A DNA stretch of 64,000 nucleotides from NCBI RefSeq assembly GCF_010730355.1, contig NZ_AP022576.1, forward strand, positions 1,674,001-1,738,000, read 5' to 3'. Every line of letters starts with the position of its first letter. The stretch's first letter is position 1. A program made the translations under genes and the position numbers. Below the pieces are notes generated by a model. That model ran no database searches and was not told the DNA's origin. It saw only the letters and a list, made by a program, of their open reading frames with translations. Shown piece after piece: positions 19,196 to 28,241 of the stretch. Source of the stretch: Mycobacterium florentinum (GTDB taxonomy: Bacteria > Actinomycetota > Actinomycetes > Mycobacteriales > Mycobacteriaceae).

Positions 19196-19489
19196 GGTGA
19201 TGTGATTCCTTTATGTCGGTTGTCGCCCGGCGACGGGTGTAGCCGGACCCTGGCGTCTGCTGCGATGCCGGACCCTGTTACGGGACCGCCCGGCACGCGA
19301 TGCGAACTCCTAGTGGAACGGGAGACGCGGGGCAGACGCGCGAAGTCAGCCCGCGAACGAGCTGCGTCGAGCAGTTTACACCGACTCAGCTGGTGCTTTT
19401 TCCCCAGCACGTATCCACAGTGCGGCGGGTGTGCACAGATTGGGCAAACGCGGGTGGCCGTGTCGCCGAAGCCACGCTGAACTCGTGGG

Positions 19490-19993
19490 GTGCGATGGGC
19501 GGCGCTGATCGTGTGCGTGGTGCTGATCAGCGCATCCCCGGCGGCGGCCGAGGACGTCCGGCTGCAGTGGCCGCTGCGGCCGGTCCCGACGGTCGTCCGG
19601 GGCTTCGACGCGCCCTCGCCGAACTGGAAACCCGGGCACCGCGGCGTGGACCTGGCCGGACGTCCCGGCCAGCCGGTGTACGCCGCCGGCAGCGCCACCG
19701 TGGTGTTCGCCGGGCTGCTGGCGGGACGTCCGGTGGTGTCACTGGCTCATCCCGGCGGCTTGCACACCAGCTACGAGCCGGTGCGTCCCGCCGTCCGGGT
19801 GGGCCAGCAGGTGAGCGCGCAGACAGTGCTCGGCGAGCTGATGGCCGGGCACCGCGGGTGCCGGGCCTCGCGAGCTGGAAGGGCGTGTCTGCACTGGGGC
19901 GCGATGTGGGGTCCGGCGTCGGGCGCCGAGTACATCGACCCGTTGGGCCTGCTGAAAGCCACCCCGGTACGGCTCAAGCCGCTCGACGGCTAG
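19490..19993 (+). CDS. Secreted M23 (LytM-like) peptidase
   Basis: The protein has 167 residues and corresponds to H37Rv Rv2891, which is longer. A TGA in frame just upstream forces the start to the GTG at 19490, giving the signal peptide MRWAALIVCVVLISASPAAA. The M23 fold shows the first metal site, His50 and Asp54 in GHRGVDLAG, and the last ligand His135 in CLHWG. The histidine that normally starts the second motif (HxH) is Cys133, which may pair with Cys124. Activity as a peptidoglycan endopeptidase is therefore uncertain, although CLHWG variants seem common in actinobacterial relatives. It is divergent from rpsB and convergent with xerC. Confidence 0.85.
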   Translation: MRWAALIVCVVLISASPAAAEDVRLQWPLRPVPTVVRGFDAPSPNWKPGHRGVDLAGRPGQPVYAAGSATVVFAGLLAGRPVVSLAHPGGLHTSYEPVRPAVRVGQQVSAQTVLGELMAGHRGCRASRAGRACLHWGAMWGPASGAEYIDPLGLLKATPVRLKPLDG

Positions 19994-20034
19994 GTCCGGC
20001 GCGTCAGTTCGCACTCAACGTCGCGGGAGGCGCG

Positions 20035-20931
20035 CTAGGCGCGCGGGTGGGCCTGATCGTGCACCGCCCGCAGCCGCGACACCGCGACGTGGGTGTAGAG
20101 CTGGGTGGTCGCCAGGCTGGAATGTCCCAGCAGCTCCTGCACCACCCGCAGGTCGGCGCCGCCTTCGAGCAGATGCGTCGCGGCGCTGTGCCGCAGGCCG
20201 TGTGGCCCCATGTCGGGCGCGCCGTCCACCGCGGCGATCGTCTGGTGCACCACGGTGCGGGCCTGGCGGACATCGAGCCGGCGGCCCCGCGCACCCAGCA
20301 GCAGCGCCGGCCCGGAATCCGCGGTGACCAGGGCGGGGCGCCCGTCGGCCAGCCAGTCGCGCAGCGCCTCGGCGGCCGGCACCCCGTACGGCGTGGTGCG
20401 CTGCTTGTTGCCCTTACCGAGGACTCGGACCGTCCGCTGGCGGGTGTCCACATCGTCGACGTCCAGGCCGCACAGCTCGCTGACCCGAATCCCGGTGGCG
20501 TACAACATCTCGACGATCAGCCGGTCCCGCAGGGCCAGCGGATCTCCTTGTTCGGCACCGGATTTCGCCGCGGCCATGGCGTCGAGGGCCTGATCCTGAC
20601 GCAGCACGGCCGGCAGCGTGCGGTGCGCCTTGGGCACCTGTAGCCGCGCGGCGGGGTCGACGGTGAGCAATCCGCGCCGAACCGCCCACGCGGTGAACGT
20701 CTTGACCGCCGAGGTGCGGCGGGCCAGCGTCGTGCGGGCGGCCCCGGCCTGCGCTCCGCTGGACAACCAGGTGCGCAGCAGCGGCAGGCTCAGGCCGTCC
20801 AGGGCCGCGCCGTGGCCGTCGAGAAACGCGAACAACGAGCGCATGTCGCCCAGATACGCGCGACGAGTATGCGCGGAACGCAGGCATTGCAGTTCCAGGT
20901 ACTCGTCGAACTCCTCGAGAATCGCCTGCAC
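20035..20931 (-). CDS. xerC: Tyrosine recombinase XerC
   Basis: XerC with XerD resolves chromosome dimers at dif during cell division. The length of 298 residues equals H37Rv Rv2894c. All catalytic residues are in place: Arg149 in TGIRVSEL, Lys173 in LGKGNKQR, His244 and Arg247 in HGLRH, His270 in LGHSS, and the nucleophile Tyr279 in QLYTHV. The N-terminal SAM-like core-binding domain spans about 1-90. No integrase-type insertion, att site or phage gene is nearby, so it is the housekeeping enzyme. Confidence 0.97.
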   Translation of the reverse strand: MQAILEEFDEYLELQCLRSAHTRRAYLGDMRSLFAFLDGHGAALDGLSLPLLRTWLSSGAQAGAARTTLARRTSAVKTFTAWAVRRGLLTVDPAARLQVPKAHRTLPAVLRQDQALDAMAAAKSGAEQGDPLALRDRLIVEMLYATGIRVSELCGLDVDDVDTRQRTVRVLGKGNKQRTTPYGVPAAEALRDWLADGRPALVTADSGPALLLGARGRRLDVRQARTVVHQTIAAVDGAPDMGPHGLRHSAATHLLEGGADLRVVQELLGHSSLATTQLYTHVAVSRLRAVHDQAHPRA

Positions 20932-20963
20932 TCCCCCACGGTCGCAGGCGCAGCGCGCCGCCC

Positions 20964-22124
20964 TTAGCCGACGCGCCGAAGCGTGTCCGGGGTGAGATCT
21001 TTCAGCGCCGGATAGCCGTCGACGGCCATGATCAGGTCCGCTTCGGCGAGCAGGGTGCGCAGCACATGCACGATGCCGTCGACGCCGCCCAGCGCCAACC
21101 CGTAGGCGTACGGCCGGCCGATCCCCACCGCGGTCGCACCCAGCGCCAGCGCCTTGATCACATCGGCGCCGCTGCGGATCCCTGAGTCGAACAGCACGGG
21201 CAGCCCGTCGGCCGCCTCCACCACCCCGGGCAGGCAGTCCAGTGCGGGCAGACCGCCATTGGCCTGGCGGCCGCCGTGGGTGGAGCAGTAGATGCCGTCC
21301 ACGCCGCCGTCCTTGGCGCGCCGGGCGTCGTCGGGGTGGCAGATGCCCTTGACCAGCAGCGGCAGCTTGGTCAGCGACCGCAGCCAGGGCAGGTCATCCC
21401 AGGTCAGGGGGTTTCCGAACACCTGAGCCCAGCGCAAGATGGCGCCCTGCGGGTCTTCCTCGGGTGGGCGTTGCAGGCTGGCGCGAAAGACCGGGTCGCT
21501 GAAGTAGTTGTTCAGGCAGTGCCCGCGCAGCTGCGGGAAGTTCGAGGTGCGCAGGTCACGCGGGCGCCAGCCGGTCACCCAGGTGTCCAGGGTGACAACG
21601 ATGCCCTTGAATCCGGCCGCCTCGGCGCGCTGGACGAAGCTGGCGGCCAGATCGCGGTCGGTCGGGGTGTAGAGCTGGAAGAATCCGGGGGTGTCGGCGA
21701 ATGCGGCCGCGATGTCTTCCAGCGGGTCGACGGTCAGCGTCGAGGCGACCATCGGGACGCCGGTACGCGCCGCCGCGCGTGCGGTGGCCAGGTCGCCGTG
21801 GCCGTCTTGAGCGCATAGCCCGATGACGCCGATCGGCGCCATGAACACCGGCGACGGCAGGGTGTGGCCGAACAGCTCCACCGTGAGATCGCGATCCCTG
21901 GTCGCGTTGAACATGCGCGGGATCAGACCCCAGTGATCGAACGCCTCGCGGTTGGCCCGCTGGGTGCGTTCGTCGCCGGCACCACCGGCGACGTAGGACC
22001 ACACCGAGGGCGGCAGGGCCTGCTCGGCCCGGGCCTCCAACTCCGCGAAGACCATGGGTAGCGTGGGCACCACCCCGGCCAGGCCCTGGAAGTAGATCTC
22101 GTTCTGATAGTCGCCGAATGCCAT
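20964..22124 (-). CDS. L-lactate 2-monooxygenase-like FMN enzyme
   Basis: The protein has 386 residues and belongs to the FMN-dependent alpha-hydroxy-acid oxidase family. Its N terminus ([21 protein letters not shown]) and many internal blocks match the M. smegmatis lactate monooxygenase as I remember it. That enzyme converts lactate and O2 to acetate, CO2 and water. The active-site His-Gly-Gly-Arg-Gln (HGGRQANGG) and the FMN-binding [16 protein letters not shown] are present. The residue two before that histidine is Ser-Thr rather than the Ser-Asn I recall. H37Rv has no such gene between xerC and viuB. Its start is 24 bases after the end of the siderophore-interacting reductase, so both are probably in one transcript. 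Confidence 0.87.
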   Translation of the reverse strand: MAFGDYQNEIYFQGLAGVVPTLPMVFAELEARAEQALPPSVWSYVAGGAGDERTQRANREAFDHWGLIPRMFNATRDRDLTVELFGHTLPSPVFMAPIGVIGLCAQDGHGDLATARAAARTGVPMVASTLTVDPLEDIAAAFADTPGFFQLYTPTDRDLAASFVQRAEAAGFKGIVVTLDTWVTGWRPRDLRTSNFPQLRGHCLNNYFSDPVFRASLQRPPEEDPQGAILRWAQVFGNPLTWDDLPWLRSLTKLPLLVKGICHPDDARRAKDGGVDGIYCSTHGGRQANGGLPALDCLPGVVEAADGLPVLFDSGIRSGADVIKALALGATAVGIGRPYAYGLALGGVDGIVHVLRTLLAEADLIMAVDGYPALKDLTPDTLRRVG

Positions 22125-22148
22125 GGGATCGAGAATGCCAGGCGGCCG

Positions 22149-23006
22149 TCAGGCTGACGAGCTTGCCGACTCCGCCTCGGCCAGTTCCTTCTTCCACTGC
22201 CGGAAGGTCTCTTCGGTGCGGCCGCGTCGCCAGTAGCCGGAAATCGACGACGCCCACTTCGCGTCCACGCCACGATCTTTGCGAATGAAGGGCCGCAAAT
22301 TGTGCATGACGGCTTGGGCTTCACCGTGGATGAAGACGTGCACCTGCCCGGGCAGCCACAGCGTGGTAGTGACCGCCTCGATCAACGGGGCGAAATCGCC
22401 GGCGCGATCGTCGCCCACCAGGTCGGCGCGTCCGCCGCGATAAACCCAGTTGACCTGCACGCCCTCCGGCGCGGTCAAGTCGATTTGGTCGTCGGGGCCG
22501 GACACTTCGATGAACGCCTTACCAATTGCGTTGGGGGGCAACGCTTCCAGAGCGGTAGCGATGGCCGGCAGCGCCGACTCATCACCGGCCAGCAAATGCC
22601 AATCGGCCGCGGGGTCGGGTGTGTAGGCCCCGCCGGGGCCCATCAGATAGATCACCTGACCGGGCTGGGCCGACGCCGCCCAGGCACCCGCCACACCGTG
22701 CTCGCCGTGCACCACGATGTCCAGCGAGATCTGGCAGGCCGCGGCGTCGACCTTGCGAACGGTGATCGTCCGGACCGACGGGCGTTTCTCCGGGGGCAGA
22801 ACGGCAAAGCTGTCCTGGGTCAGCGGCTGGGGCAACCCGGCCACGTCGATGTCGTCGGCGACGAAAACCAACTTGACGTAGGAGTCGGTGAAGTTGCTCG
22901 GCACGAAGGTGTCGAACTGACTGCTTCCCAACGTCACACGCCTCATGTGCGGCGTGATTTGTTGCGTACCGACGACTTCGAAACGTTGAAGTGGTCGTCC
23001 TGCCAC
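22149..23006 (-). CDS. viuB: Siderophore-interacting FAD reductase
   Basis: The protein has 285 residues (H37Rv Rv2895c: about 283). ViuB-type proteins release iron from ferric siderophores by reduction, using FAD and NAD(P)H. The N-terminal FAD-binding barrel shows RVTLGSSQF and the RTITVRK motif (Arg-x-x-Ser/Thr type); the GPGGAYTPDP segment follows; the C-terminal SIP domain has LLAGDESALPAI, HGEAQAV and the closing SGYWRRGRTEE. No IdeR-type iron box is obvious in the 171 bases up to the divergent IclR gene. The lactate monooxygenase gene is immediately downstream. Confidence 0.93.
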   Translation of the reverse strand: MAGRPLQRFEVVGTQQITPHMRRVTLGSSQFDTFVPSNFTDSYVKLVFVADDIDVAGLPQPLTQDSFAVLPPEKRPSVRTITVRKVDAAACQISLDIVVHGEHGVAGAWAASAQPGQVIYLMGPGGAYTPDPAADWHLLAGDESALPAIATALEALPPNAIGKAFIEVSGPDDQIDLTAPEGVQVNWVYRGGRADLVGDDRAGDFAPLIEAVTTTLWLPGQVHVFIHGEAQAVMHNLRPFIRKDRGVDAKWASSISGYWRRGRTEETFRQWKKELAEAESASSSA

Positions 23007-23177
23007 GTGTCCTCCTGTTCCGACCCGGCCCCAGCCGACTATACGAGCCGGGTCGCCGCCGCAGGTCGGCCGCCACCGCGGCGCGCAAATGCGCCGTTAT
23101 GCGCGTCAATATCCGGACAATGGGGGGTATGAGCGAGGCCGAGGGTCTGGACATTCCGCCATTGGCCGTCGCGGACG

Positions 23178-23942
23178 TTGTCCGGAGGCGTGAAGCCGCT
23201 GCTGGTGTTGGCGAAGATTCGCGGCATCATGGACGCCTTCACGTTGTCCGAGCCCGAGTTGACGCTCGGCGAGATTCGCGCCCGGACCGGGTATCCGACG
23301 TCGACGGTGCAGCGACTGGTGGCCAATCTGGTGGCCGAGGAATTCCTCGATCGGGTCGGCGACCGGTTCCGGATCGGGGCTCGCATCGCGTATTGGGCGG
23401 CGCCGGTCGCAAGCAGCATGGGCTTGCTGGACGCGGTGTCACCGGCGCTGGAATCGTTGCGCGACGCCAGCGGTGAGACGGCGTGCTTCTTCCGCCGCGA
23501 GGGACATTTCCGGGTGTGCGTCGCCATCGCCGAGAGCCGCCACGGAATCCGTCGCGAGATGCATGTCGGCAAGATCATCCCGCTCTACGTCGGCTCGGCG
23601 GGCCGGGTGTTGATGGCGTGGGATGACGAGGCCTTGCAACAGGTGCTGGCGTCCGAGTTGGTGCGGTTCACCGAGTCGACCGTCGTCGATCCAGAGATGT
23701 TGCGCACCAAGGTAGAACAGACGCGACGCATGGGCTTCGCGATCACCAGCGGTGAACGCGACGAGGGCGCCACCGGTGTCGCGGCGCCGGTGTTCGATTC
23801 ACACGCTCGCGTACTGGGCGCGCTGATGATCAGCGGGCCCAGCTTTCGTTTCTCATCCGAGCTCGCAGAACTGTGGGCCGACAACGTCGTCGGCGCCGCC
23901 GACCAGGTGACGCGCACACTCGGCGGTCGACTGCCGTATTGA
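23178..23942 (+). CDS. IclR-family transcriptional regulator (N terminus uncertain)
   Basis: Up to 254 residues. The winged-helix N-terminal domain (about 8-70) reads LAKIRGIMDAFTLSEPELTLGEIRARTGYPTSTVQRLVANL, followed by the IclR effector domain with GSAGRVLMAW, TSGERDEGATGVAAPVFD and VLGALMISGP. The first possible start in this frame is a TTG at 23178 without a fitting ribosome site; a GTG at 23190 is also possible. Upstream, in another frame, an ATG at 23129 opens a reading MSEAEGLDIPPLAVADVV that would join if one base were removed near 23180-23188. So the N terminus may be truncated by a frameshift. It stands at the edge of the PE/PPE-transporter-catabolism island and is its likely regulator. 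Confidence 0.82.
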   Translation: MSGGVKPLLVLAKIRGIMDAFTLSEPELTLGEIRARTGYPTSTVQRLVANLVAEEFLDRVGDRFRIGARIAYWAAPVASSMGLLDAVSPALESLRDASGETACFFRREGHFRVCVAIAESRHGIRREMHVGKIIPLYVGSAGRVLMAWDDEALQQVLASELVRFTESTVVDPEMLRTKVEQTRRMGFAITSGERDEGATGVAAPVFDSHARVLGALMISGPSFRFSSELAELWADNVVGAADQVTRTLGGRLPY

Positions 23943-23943
23943 G

Positions 23944-25131
23944 CTAGCCCGCGAAAGGCGGGCGCGCCATCACCGTCAGGCGCAGGCCGTATCTGGGTGT
24001 TCGGAGTCCCCCGCCGTCTCCCCCACCGGCGCGTGGCAGGCCACCGATAACGTTTCCGCTTCCCACCCCTGCATCCGGCGCTTCTCGGATATTGCTGATC
24101 GCATGCGGCGTCGCGGCGTGCTCCGCTCCCACCAGGCTGCCGTTGGCCCAGACCGGCGGAACCGACAAACTCCCGACCGTGCCCGCGTTGCCAAGGCCCG
24201 CGGCAACCGCACTGCCACCACCGATTAACGCCGGGGTCGCAGCGGGTAGGGCGGCGGGCACGGCAGCAGCAGCGGCCCCGCCGAGTGCGCCGGTGGATTT
24301 CGCGATGGTCATAAAGGTGTTGGCGATGCCGGCGGAGAAGAAGGGCAGGCCCTCGGTGTTGTAGAACGTGGTGGAAAACGGCGCATAGAAGGTAAAGAGA
24401 TCACCCAGCCAACCCAGCGGACCAGTGGTCAGCGCGTCCTTCACCGGATCATCCGCCGGTGCGGCAGCCTGCATACCGGTGGCCAGCTTTCCCAACGCCG
24501 AGGTGATGTGGCTCATCCTGCTCTGCAACGAATTTTGCGCCGTGCCCGCCGAGGTGCCGGCGGCCGCGGTGACCGCGGATTCCTGGTTTCCGGTACCGGC
24601 CGGGTTGGTCATGCGGGGTGCCGAGGTAAACGGTTTGACCGCCGAGGTGTTCGCAGCTTGGCCCGCATAGTTGTACATCGTGGCCGAGTCGGATGCCCAC
24701 ATCTCCCCGTACTGGGCTTCCAAAGCTGCTATGGCCGCGGTGTTTTGGCCCAGCACGTTGGTGGACAGCAGCTTCGTCAGATTGACACGGTTGGCCGCGA
24801 TCACCGGCGGCGGCACGATCGCGGCATGCGCCGTCTCGAAGGCCGACGCAGCGGACATGGCTTGACTTGCCGCATGCTCGGCCGCAGCGGCAGTGGTCCT
24901 CATCCATTGCACATAGGGGGTGACGGCGTCGGCCATCGATGCCGAGGCCTGTCCCAACCACTCCTCACTGGACAACGTGTTCACCACCCTGTCGTAGGCT
25001 AAGGCGGCCGAATTAAGCTCAGCGGCAAGGGTATTCCACTCAGAAGCCGCCCCCATCATCGACGACGAGCCCGCACCCGAGTACATCAGCTCCGAGTTGA
25101 TCTCCGGTGGTAACGCCCCAAAGTCAAGCAT
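23944..25131 (-). CDS. PPE family protein, PPE-SVP subgroup
   Basis: The protein has 395 residues from the ATG at 25131 (AAGGGGC upstream). The PPE domain (about 1-178) begins FGALPPEINS and carries the WLG tip motif that binds the EspG chaperone (EEWLGQAS). The C-terminal part contains GSLSVPPVW, the SVP signature of the group exported by ESX-5, and ends in Ala/Gly-rich sequence and a basic RYGLRLTVMARPP tail. It follows the PE gene by 10 bases, the standard PE-PPE pair whose products form a heterodimer for secretion. It ends one base from the convergent IclR stop. Confidence 0.95.
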   Translation of the reverse strand: MLDFGALPPEINSELMYSGAGSSSMMGAASEWNTLAAELNSAALAYDRVVNTLSSEEWLGQASASMADAVTPYVQWMRTTAAAAEHAASQAMSAASAFETAHAAIVPPPVIAANRVNLTKLLSTNVLGQNTAAIAALEAQYGEMWASDSATMYNYAGQAANTSAVKPFTSAPRMTNPAGTGNQESAVTAAAGTSAGTAQNSLQSRMSHITSALGKLATGMQAAAPADDPVKDALTTGPLGWLGDLFTFYAPFSTTFYNTEGLPFFSAGIANTFMTIAKSTGALGGAAAAAVPAALPAATPALIGGGSAVAAGLGNAGTVGSLSVPPVWANGSLVGAEHAATPHAISNIREAPDAGVGSGNVIGGLPRAGGGDGGGLRTPRYGLRLTVMARPPFAG

Positions 25132-25141
25132 TACGAGCCCC

Positions 25142-25441
25142 TTAACCAGCAGCGATCGCGTTAGCGGCCTCGGTGGCCGCATACGATCCCGAGCTGAAAT
25201 CCAATGCGTTGACAAACATTTCGTGAATCGCCATCGCCTGTGCACTGAACTGCTGATACAGCTGTGCATGGGCTGCAAACTGCGCCGCGGTCAGTATCGA
25301 CACGTGGTCCGCGGCAGCGGGAATCACCCCCGTGGTCGGTGCCGCCGCCGCCGCATTCTGAGCCGCAAGCGCCGAGCCGACAGCCCGCAATGCTCCAGCC
25401 GCTGCCGTCAACGCTTCCGGTTGCGCAGTAACAAAGGACAT
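25142..25441 (-). CDS. PE family protein
   Basis: The protein has 99 residues, a bare PE domain with no C-terminal extension. It starts SFVTAQPEALTAAAGAL, has the hydrophobic two-helix pattern of the family, and ends in YAATEAANAIAAG, where YxxxE fits the YxxxD/E type VII secretion signal. The partner should be the PPE protein encoded 10 bases downstream. No ESX structural gene lies in the window, so export must use a system encoded elsewhere, by inference ESX-5. Confidence 0.93.
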   Translation of the reverse strand: MSFVTAQPEALTAAAGALRAVGSALAAQNAAAAAPTTGVIPAAADHVSILTAAQFAAHAQLYQQFSAQAMAIHEMFVNALDFSSGSYAATEAANAIAAG

Positions 25442-25573
25442 GTGATCTCCTTACTCAATAACCTTCCGGCTCAATGAGCCTCGAGAGTTTTCGGTACCGA
25501 CAGCGAGTGGATCGCATTTCGGACGATCACATTCGTAGGCTTTGGCATTCGAATTGCGTTTCGGGCCATGGCG

Positions 25574-26662
25574 TTATCCGGCCGATGGTGGACGAGCAGT
25601 AAAGCGGGGGCGAAATCCGTATTCGCGGGGCGGTAAGCCGCCGCGGCCACGTCGGCCGCGAGCCGGCACTATCTGGCGGAGCAGGGACTCTGGTCCGTTC
25701 GACGGCCCGCCGACACCCCCGATGCCGCTCGCCGCGACGATGGGCTCTGCTGCTGCCTTGGGTGCTGTCGCGGACCAGCTCGTCGGCACCGATAGCGCAC
25801 CAATCTTGGTTGACGAAGCCAAATTTGCCGAGATCAGCCCACCGCCGAGGTGGACCGGCGCGGCAAGGGCGGGCGTTGCGGAGAAACCAACTGCGGCCCC
25901 GGCGGCGAGGTGCTCGGGCCACAGCGCACCGATCTGCTGGAAAATCAGAGATCCCACATAGATCATCGGCCAGTAGATAACGTCCAGGGGGCCGAACAGA
26001 AGTCCCTTTATCTGACTGGACAACATATTGATGATGTCGTTGAGCGATGTCTGCGTCGCCGTCGGTGCGTCGGTCCCCGCCGCTTCGGCCGCGGCCGCAG
26101 CGACCGCAGCTTGCTGTTGGGCCAGTCCGGTTTGGTCGGTGGTCTGGGTCGGTTCGGAGAACGGGGCCAATTGCGAAGAAGTTGCCACGAAGCCGGCATA
26201 ACCGTTCATGGCGGCGGCGTCTTGCGCCCACATCTCGGCGTAGCCGGCCTCGGTGGCGGCGATCGCGGGCGTGTTCTGACCCAGAAAGTTCGTCGCGATG
26301 AGCATCAGCAGCTGCGCGCGGTTCTCGGCGATCGCCGCCGGTGGGACCGTCATCGCAAACGCCGCGTCGAAGGCCGACGCGACCGCCTTGGCCTGATCGC
26401 TGGTCTGCTCGGCCAGCGCCGCGGCCGCGCTGAGCCAAGAGATGTAAGGGGTGGCCGCCTCCAGCATGGATCTCGATGCCGGGCCGAACCATGACGAAGA
26501 GGTCAGCTCGGCCGTCACCGACGAATAGCTGGCCGCGCTCGATGCCAGTTCGGCCGCCAGGTAATCCCAGGCCGCGGCCGCGGCCATCATGGGCCCCGGT
26601 CCCGCACCGGCATACATACGGGCCGAGTTGATTTCCGGCGGTAGGGCGCCAAAGTCGAACAC
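25574..26662 (-). CDS. Second PPE family protein, PPE-SVP subgroup
   Basis: The protein has 362 residues from the GTG at 26662, with AGGAG a few bases upstream. It begins FDFGALPPEINSARMYAGAG, has WFG in SSWFGPAS as the EspG-binding tip, and the SVP motif GALSVPTSW near residue 300. A hydrophobic GLLFGPLDVIYWPMIYVGSLIF segment in the middle could sit in a membrane. It ends with a basic PREYGFRPRFTARPP tail much like the tail of the other PPE, suggesting common ancestry of the C termini. It lies 16 bases after the MFS transporter and 132 bases before the PE gene, so MFS-PPE-PE-PPE may be one transcript. Confidence 0.94.
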   Translation of the reverse strand: MFDFGALPPEINSARMYAGAGPGPMMAAAAAWDYLAAELASSAASYSSVTAELTSSSWFGPASRSMLEAATPYISWLSAAAALAEQTSDQAKAVASAFDAAFAMTVPPAAIAENRAQLLMLIATNFLGQNTPAIAATEAGYAEMWAQDAAAMNGYAGFVATSSQLAPFSEPTQTTDQTGLAQQQAAVAAAAAEAAGTDAPTATQTSLNDIINMLSSQIKGLLFGPLDVIYWPMIYVGSLIFQQIGALWPEHLAAGAAVGFSATPALAAPVHLGGGLISANLASSTKIGALSVPTSWSATAPKAAAEPIVAASGIGGVGGPSNGPESLLRQIVPARGRRGRGGLPPREYGFRPRFTARPPSAG

Positions 26663-26678
26663 CGCTACTCCTGGCCTG

Positions 26679-28061
26679 TCATGCGGGGTTGATTTCCTCG
26701 AGGCTGCGCCGCGATGTGCGCGGACCCAGCATGAGGACGGCCGCGATGACGACGGCCAGAGCGGTTGCCACGACGGTGAACATCGCACCGGCGCCGTAGT
26801 GCTCCAAGATGGGAATCAGAACGAAAGGTGAAGCGCCACTGGATAACCGAGACAGCGAGTACGTCCATCCCACGGCCGTCGCGCGCACGCTGGTCGGGAA
26901 AATCTCCGCCTGATACACGTGATAGACGTTGGAAAAGATGTTGCTTGTCGCGGTGGTCAAGAAGCCGAACAGCACGATCAGGGCGACCGATGACTGCGTG
27001 GCGAACAACAGACCGAACACCGCGACGGCCACGATCGAGCCGACCAGCAGAAACTTGCGCTCGAACCTCGCCAACAGCGGGATCGCTATCAGGGAACCGA
27101 TGGGATATCCCACAAACGACAACGCGCTGAACAGCATTGAGGACGTGACGTCGTAGCCCCGACTGACCAACACCAGCGCGGCCAGGGTGCCGAAGCCGTA
27201 GTAGCCGTAGGTCTGAAACAAGTGGAACACCGTCAGCATCGCCAACCGGCGGCTATACGGGGCCCGGCGCAACAACACCAGTCCCGATTGAGTTGGCCTC
27301 CCGACGCCGGCGCGGGTGGCGCCGGGAGGAGTACTGGTTTGCGCCGCAATCGCATTCGACCCGGCCGCAAAGATTTTCAGTGTCCGCTGCGCCTCCTCGA
27401 GCCTCCCCGCCGACGCAAGCCAGCGCGGCGACTCCGGCAACCAGCGGTTGAGGACGAACACGATGACGGCACCACCGGCGCCGAGGGCCAGTAGCCAGCG
27501 CCACCCCGCGATGCCCAGCGGCGAGTGCTGGGTCAACCACCACGCCAAAAATGCTGCGAACGGCACGGCGAGGAACGAACAGGTGTAGGCGTAGGAGGCC
27601 ATCCGGCCCCGATGCTCTTTGGGCAAGACGTCGGCAAGGTAGGAGTCGGCCACCGGATATAACGCGCCGATCCCCACGCCGGCCAGGAATCGTGCGAGCA
27701 CCAAGAACGCGGTGTCCGGCGCGAACGCGCCCGCCAGCGAGAAGGCCGAAAACCAGCTGAGCCCGACCAGGAACGCTTTGCGGCGACCTATCCGGTCGGC
27801 GAGCCGGCCGAAGACCGCGGCGCCGATGAACATGCCGATGAACGATGACGCCAGCACCAACTTGAGCGCGGTACCCCGGACACCGAAGTCGTGGCTGAGC
27901 GTGGCGCTCAGGGTGCTGGACAAAAAGATTTCGTACATCTCGAAGAACAGGCCGAGGCCTACCGCAACGACGACCTTGCGGTGCGCCGCCCCGACGGGCA
28001 GGCGATCCAATTGCGCACCGACAGAGTCGGTGGTCACTGCCGCGATCGGCGATGCGGTCAT
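26679..28061 (-). CDS. MFS transporter (sugar-porter/NiaP-like)
   Basis: The protein has 460 residues with about 12 membrane helices. The major-facilitator signature GRLADRIGRRKA lies between helices 2 and 3, RFLAGVGIGALYPVADSYLADVLP in helix 4-5, and PESPRWLASAGR after helix 6; these resemble metabolite and organic-acid symporters of the sugar-porter superfamily. The substrate cannot be read from sequence. It is divergent from the CoA-transferase gene, sharing a 180-base promoter region, and is followed at 16 bases by a PPE gene. This suggests a role in importing the substrate of the two catabolic enzymes (inference). Confidence 0.9.
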   Translation of the reverse strand: MTASPIAAVTTDSVGAQLDRLPVGAAHRKVVVAVGLGLFFEMYEIFLSSTLSATLSHDFGVRGTALKLVLASSFIGMFIGAAVFGRLADRIGRRKAFLVGLSWFSAFSLAGAFAPDTAFLVLARFLAGVGIGALYPVADSYLADVLPKEHRGRMASYAYTCSFLAVPFAAFLAWWLTQHSPLGIAGWRWLLALGAGGAVIVFVLNRWLPESPRWLASAGRLEEAQRTLKIFAAGSNAIAAQTSTPPGATRAGVGRPTQSGLVLLRRAPYSRRLAMLTVFHLFQTYGYYGFGTLAALVLVSRGYDVTSSMLFSALSFVGYPIGSLIAIPLLARFERKFLLVGSIVAVAVFGLLFATQSSVALIVLFGFLTTATSNIFSNVYHVYQAEIFPTSVRATAVGWTYSLSRLSSGASPFVLIPILEHYGAGAMFTVVATALAVVIAAVLMLGPRTSRRSLEEINPA

Positions 28062-28144
28062 TCCTAGCCTCTCGTCATCGAGAGCCCGCTGCTGTCGCTA
28101 CGGGTCTTACAACGTGGTTTGTCACTTGCATTGTGAGCCAAGCA

Positions 28145-28177
28145 ACAGTGTCCGACTGTAGCGGCTCCGGTCACCGG
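28145..28177. promoter_or_regulatory. Palindromes in the MFS/CoA-transferase divergent promoter
   Basis: ACAGT (28145-28149), five bases, ACTGT (28155-28159) forms a 15-base inverted repeat of the size bound by IclR dimers. CCGGT-C-ACCGG at 28167-28177 is a second, 11-base palindrome. Both lie in the 180 bases between divergent genes. Binding by the IclR protein encoded at 23.2 kb is a guess. Confidence 0.3.
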
Positions 28178-28241
28178 ATGGAAGGGGCTCTTGCCGTATT
28201 GTGGGTATCAATGCACGATGTGGGTTACAGAGAGGAGTCCA

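Noticed and set aside
19242..19277. Direct repeat GCCGGACCCTG in the rpsB leader as a regulatory element
   Set aside because: Only two 11-base copies in G+C-rich DNA, with no symmetric structure; chance is quite possible, so it is only mentioned under rpsB.
17921..19480. 519-codon plus-strand frame over tsf-rpsB
   Set aside because: It lies entirely antisense to two essential genes of standard length and shows no recognisable domain.
20035..20931. XerC as integrase of a mobile island
   Set aside because: Length and residues are those of housekeeping XerC, and no att repeats, tRNA or phage genes lie nearby.
23007..23177. IdeR iron box before viuB
   Set aside because: No sequence close to the 19-bp IdeR consensus was found in the 171-base gap.
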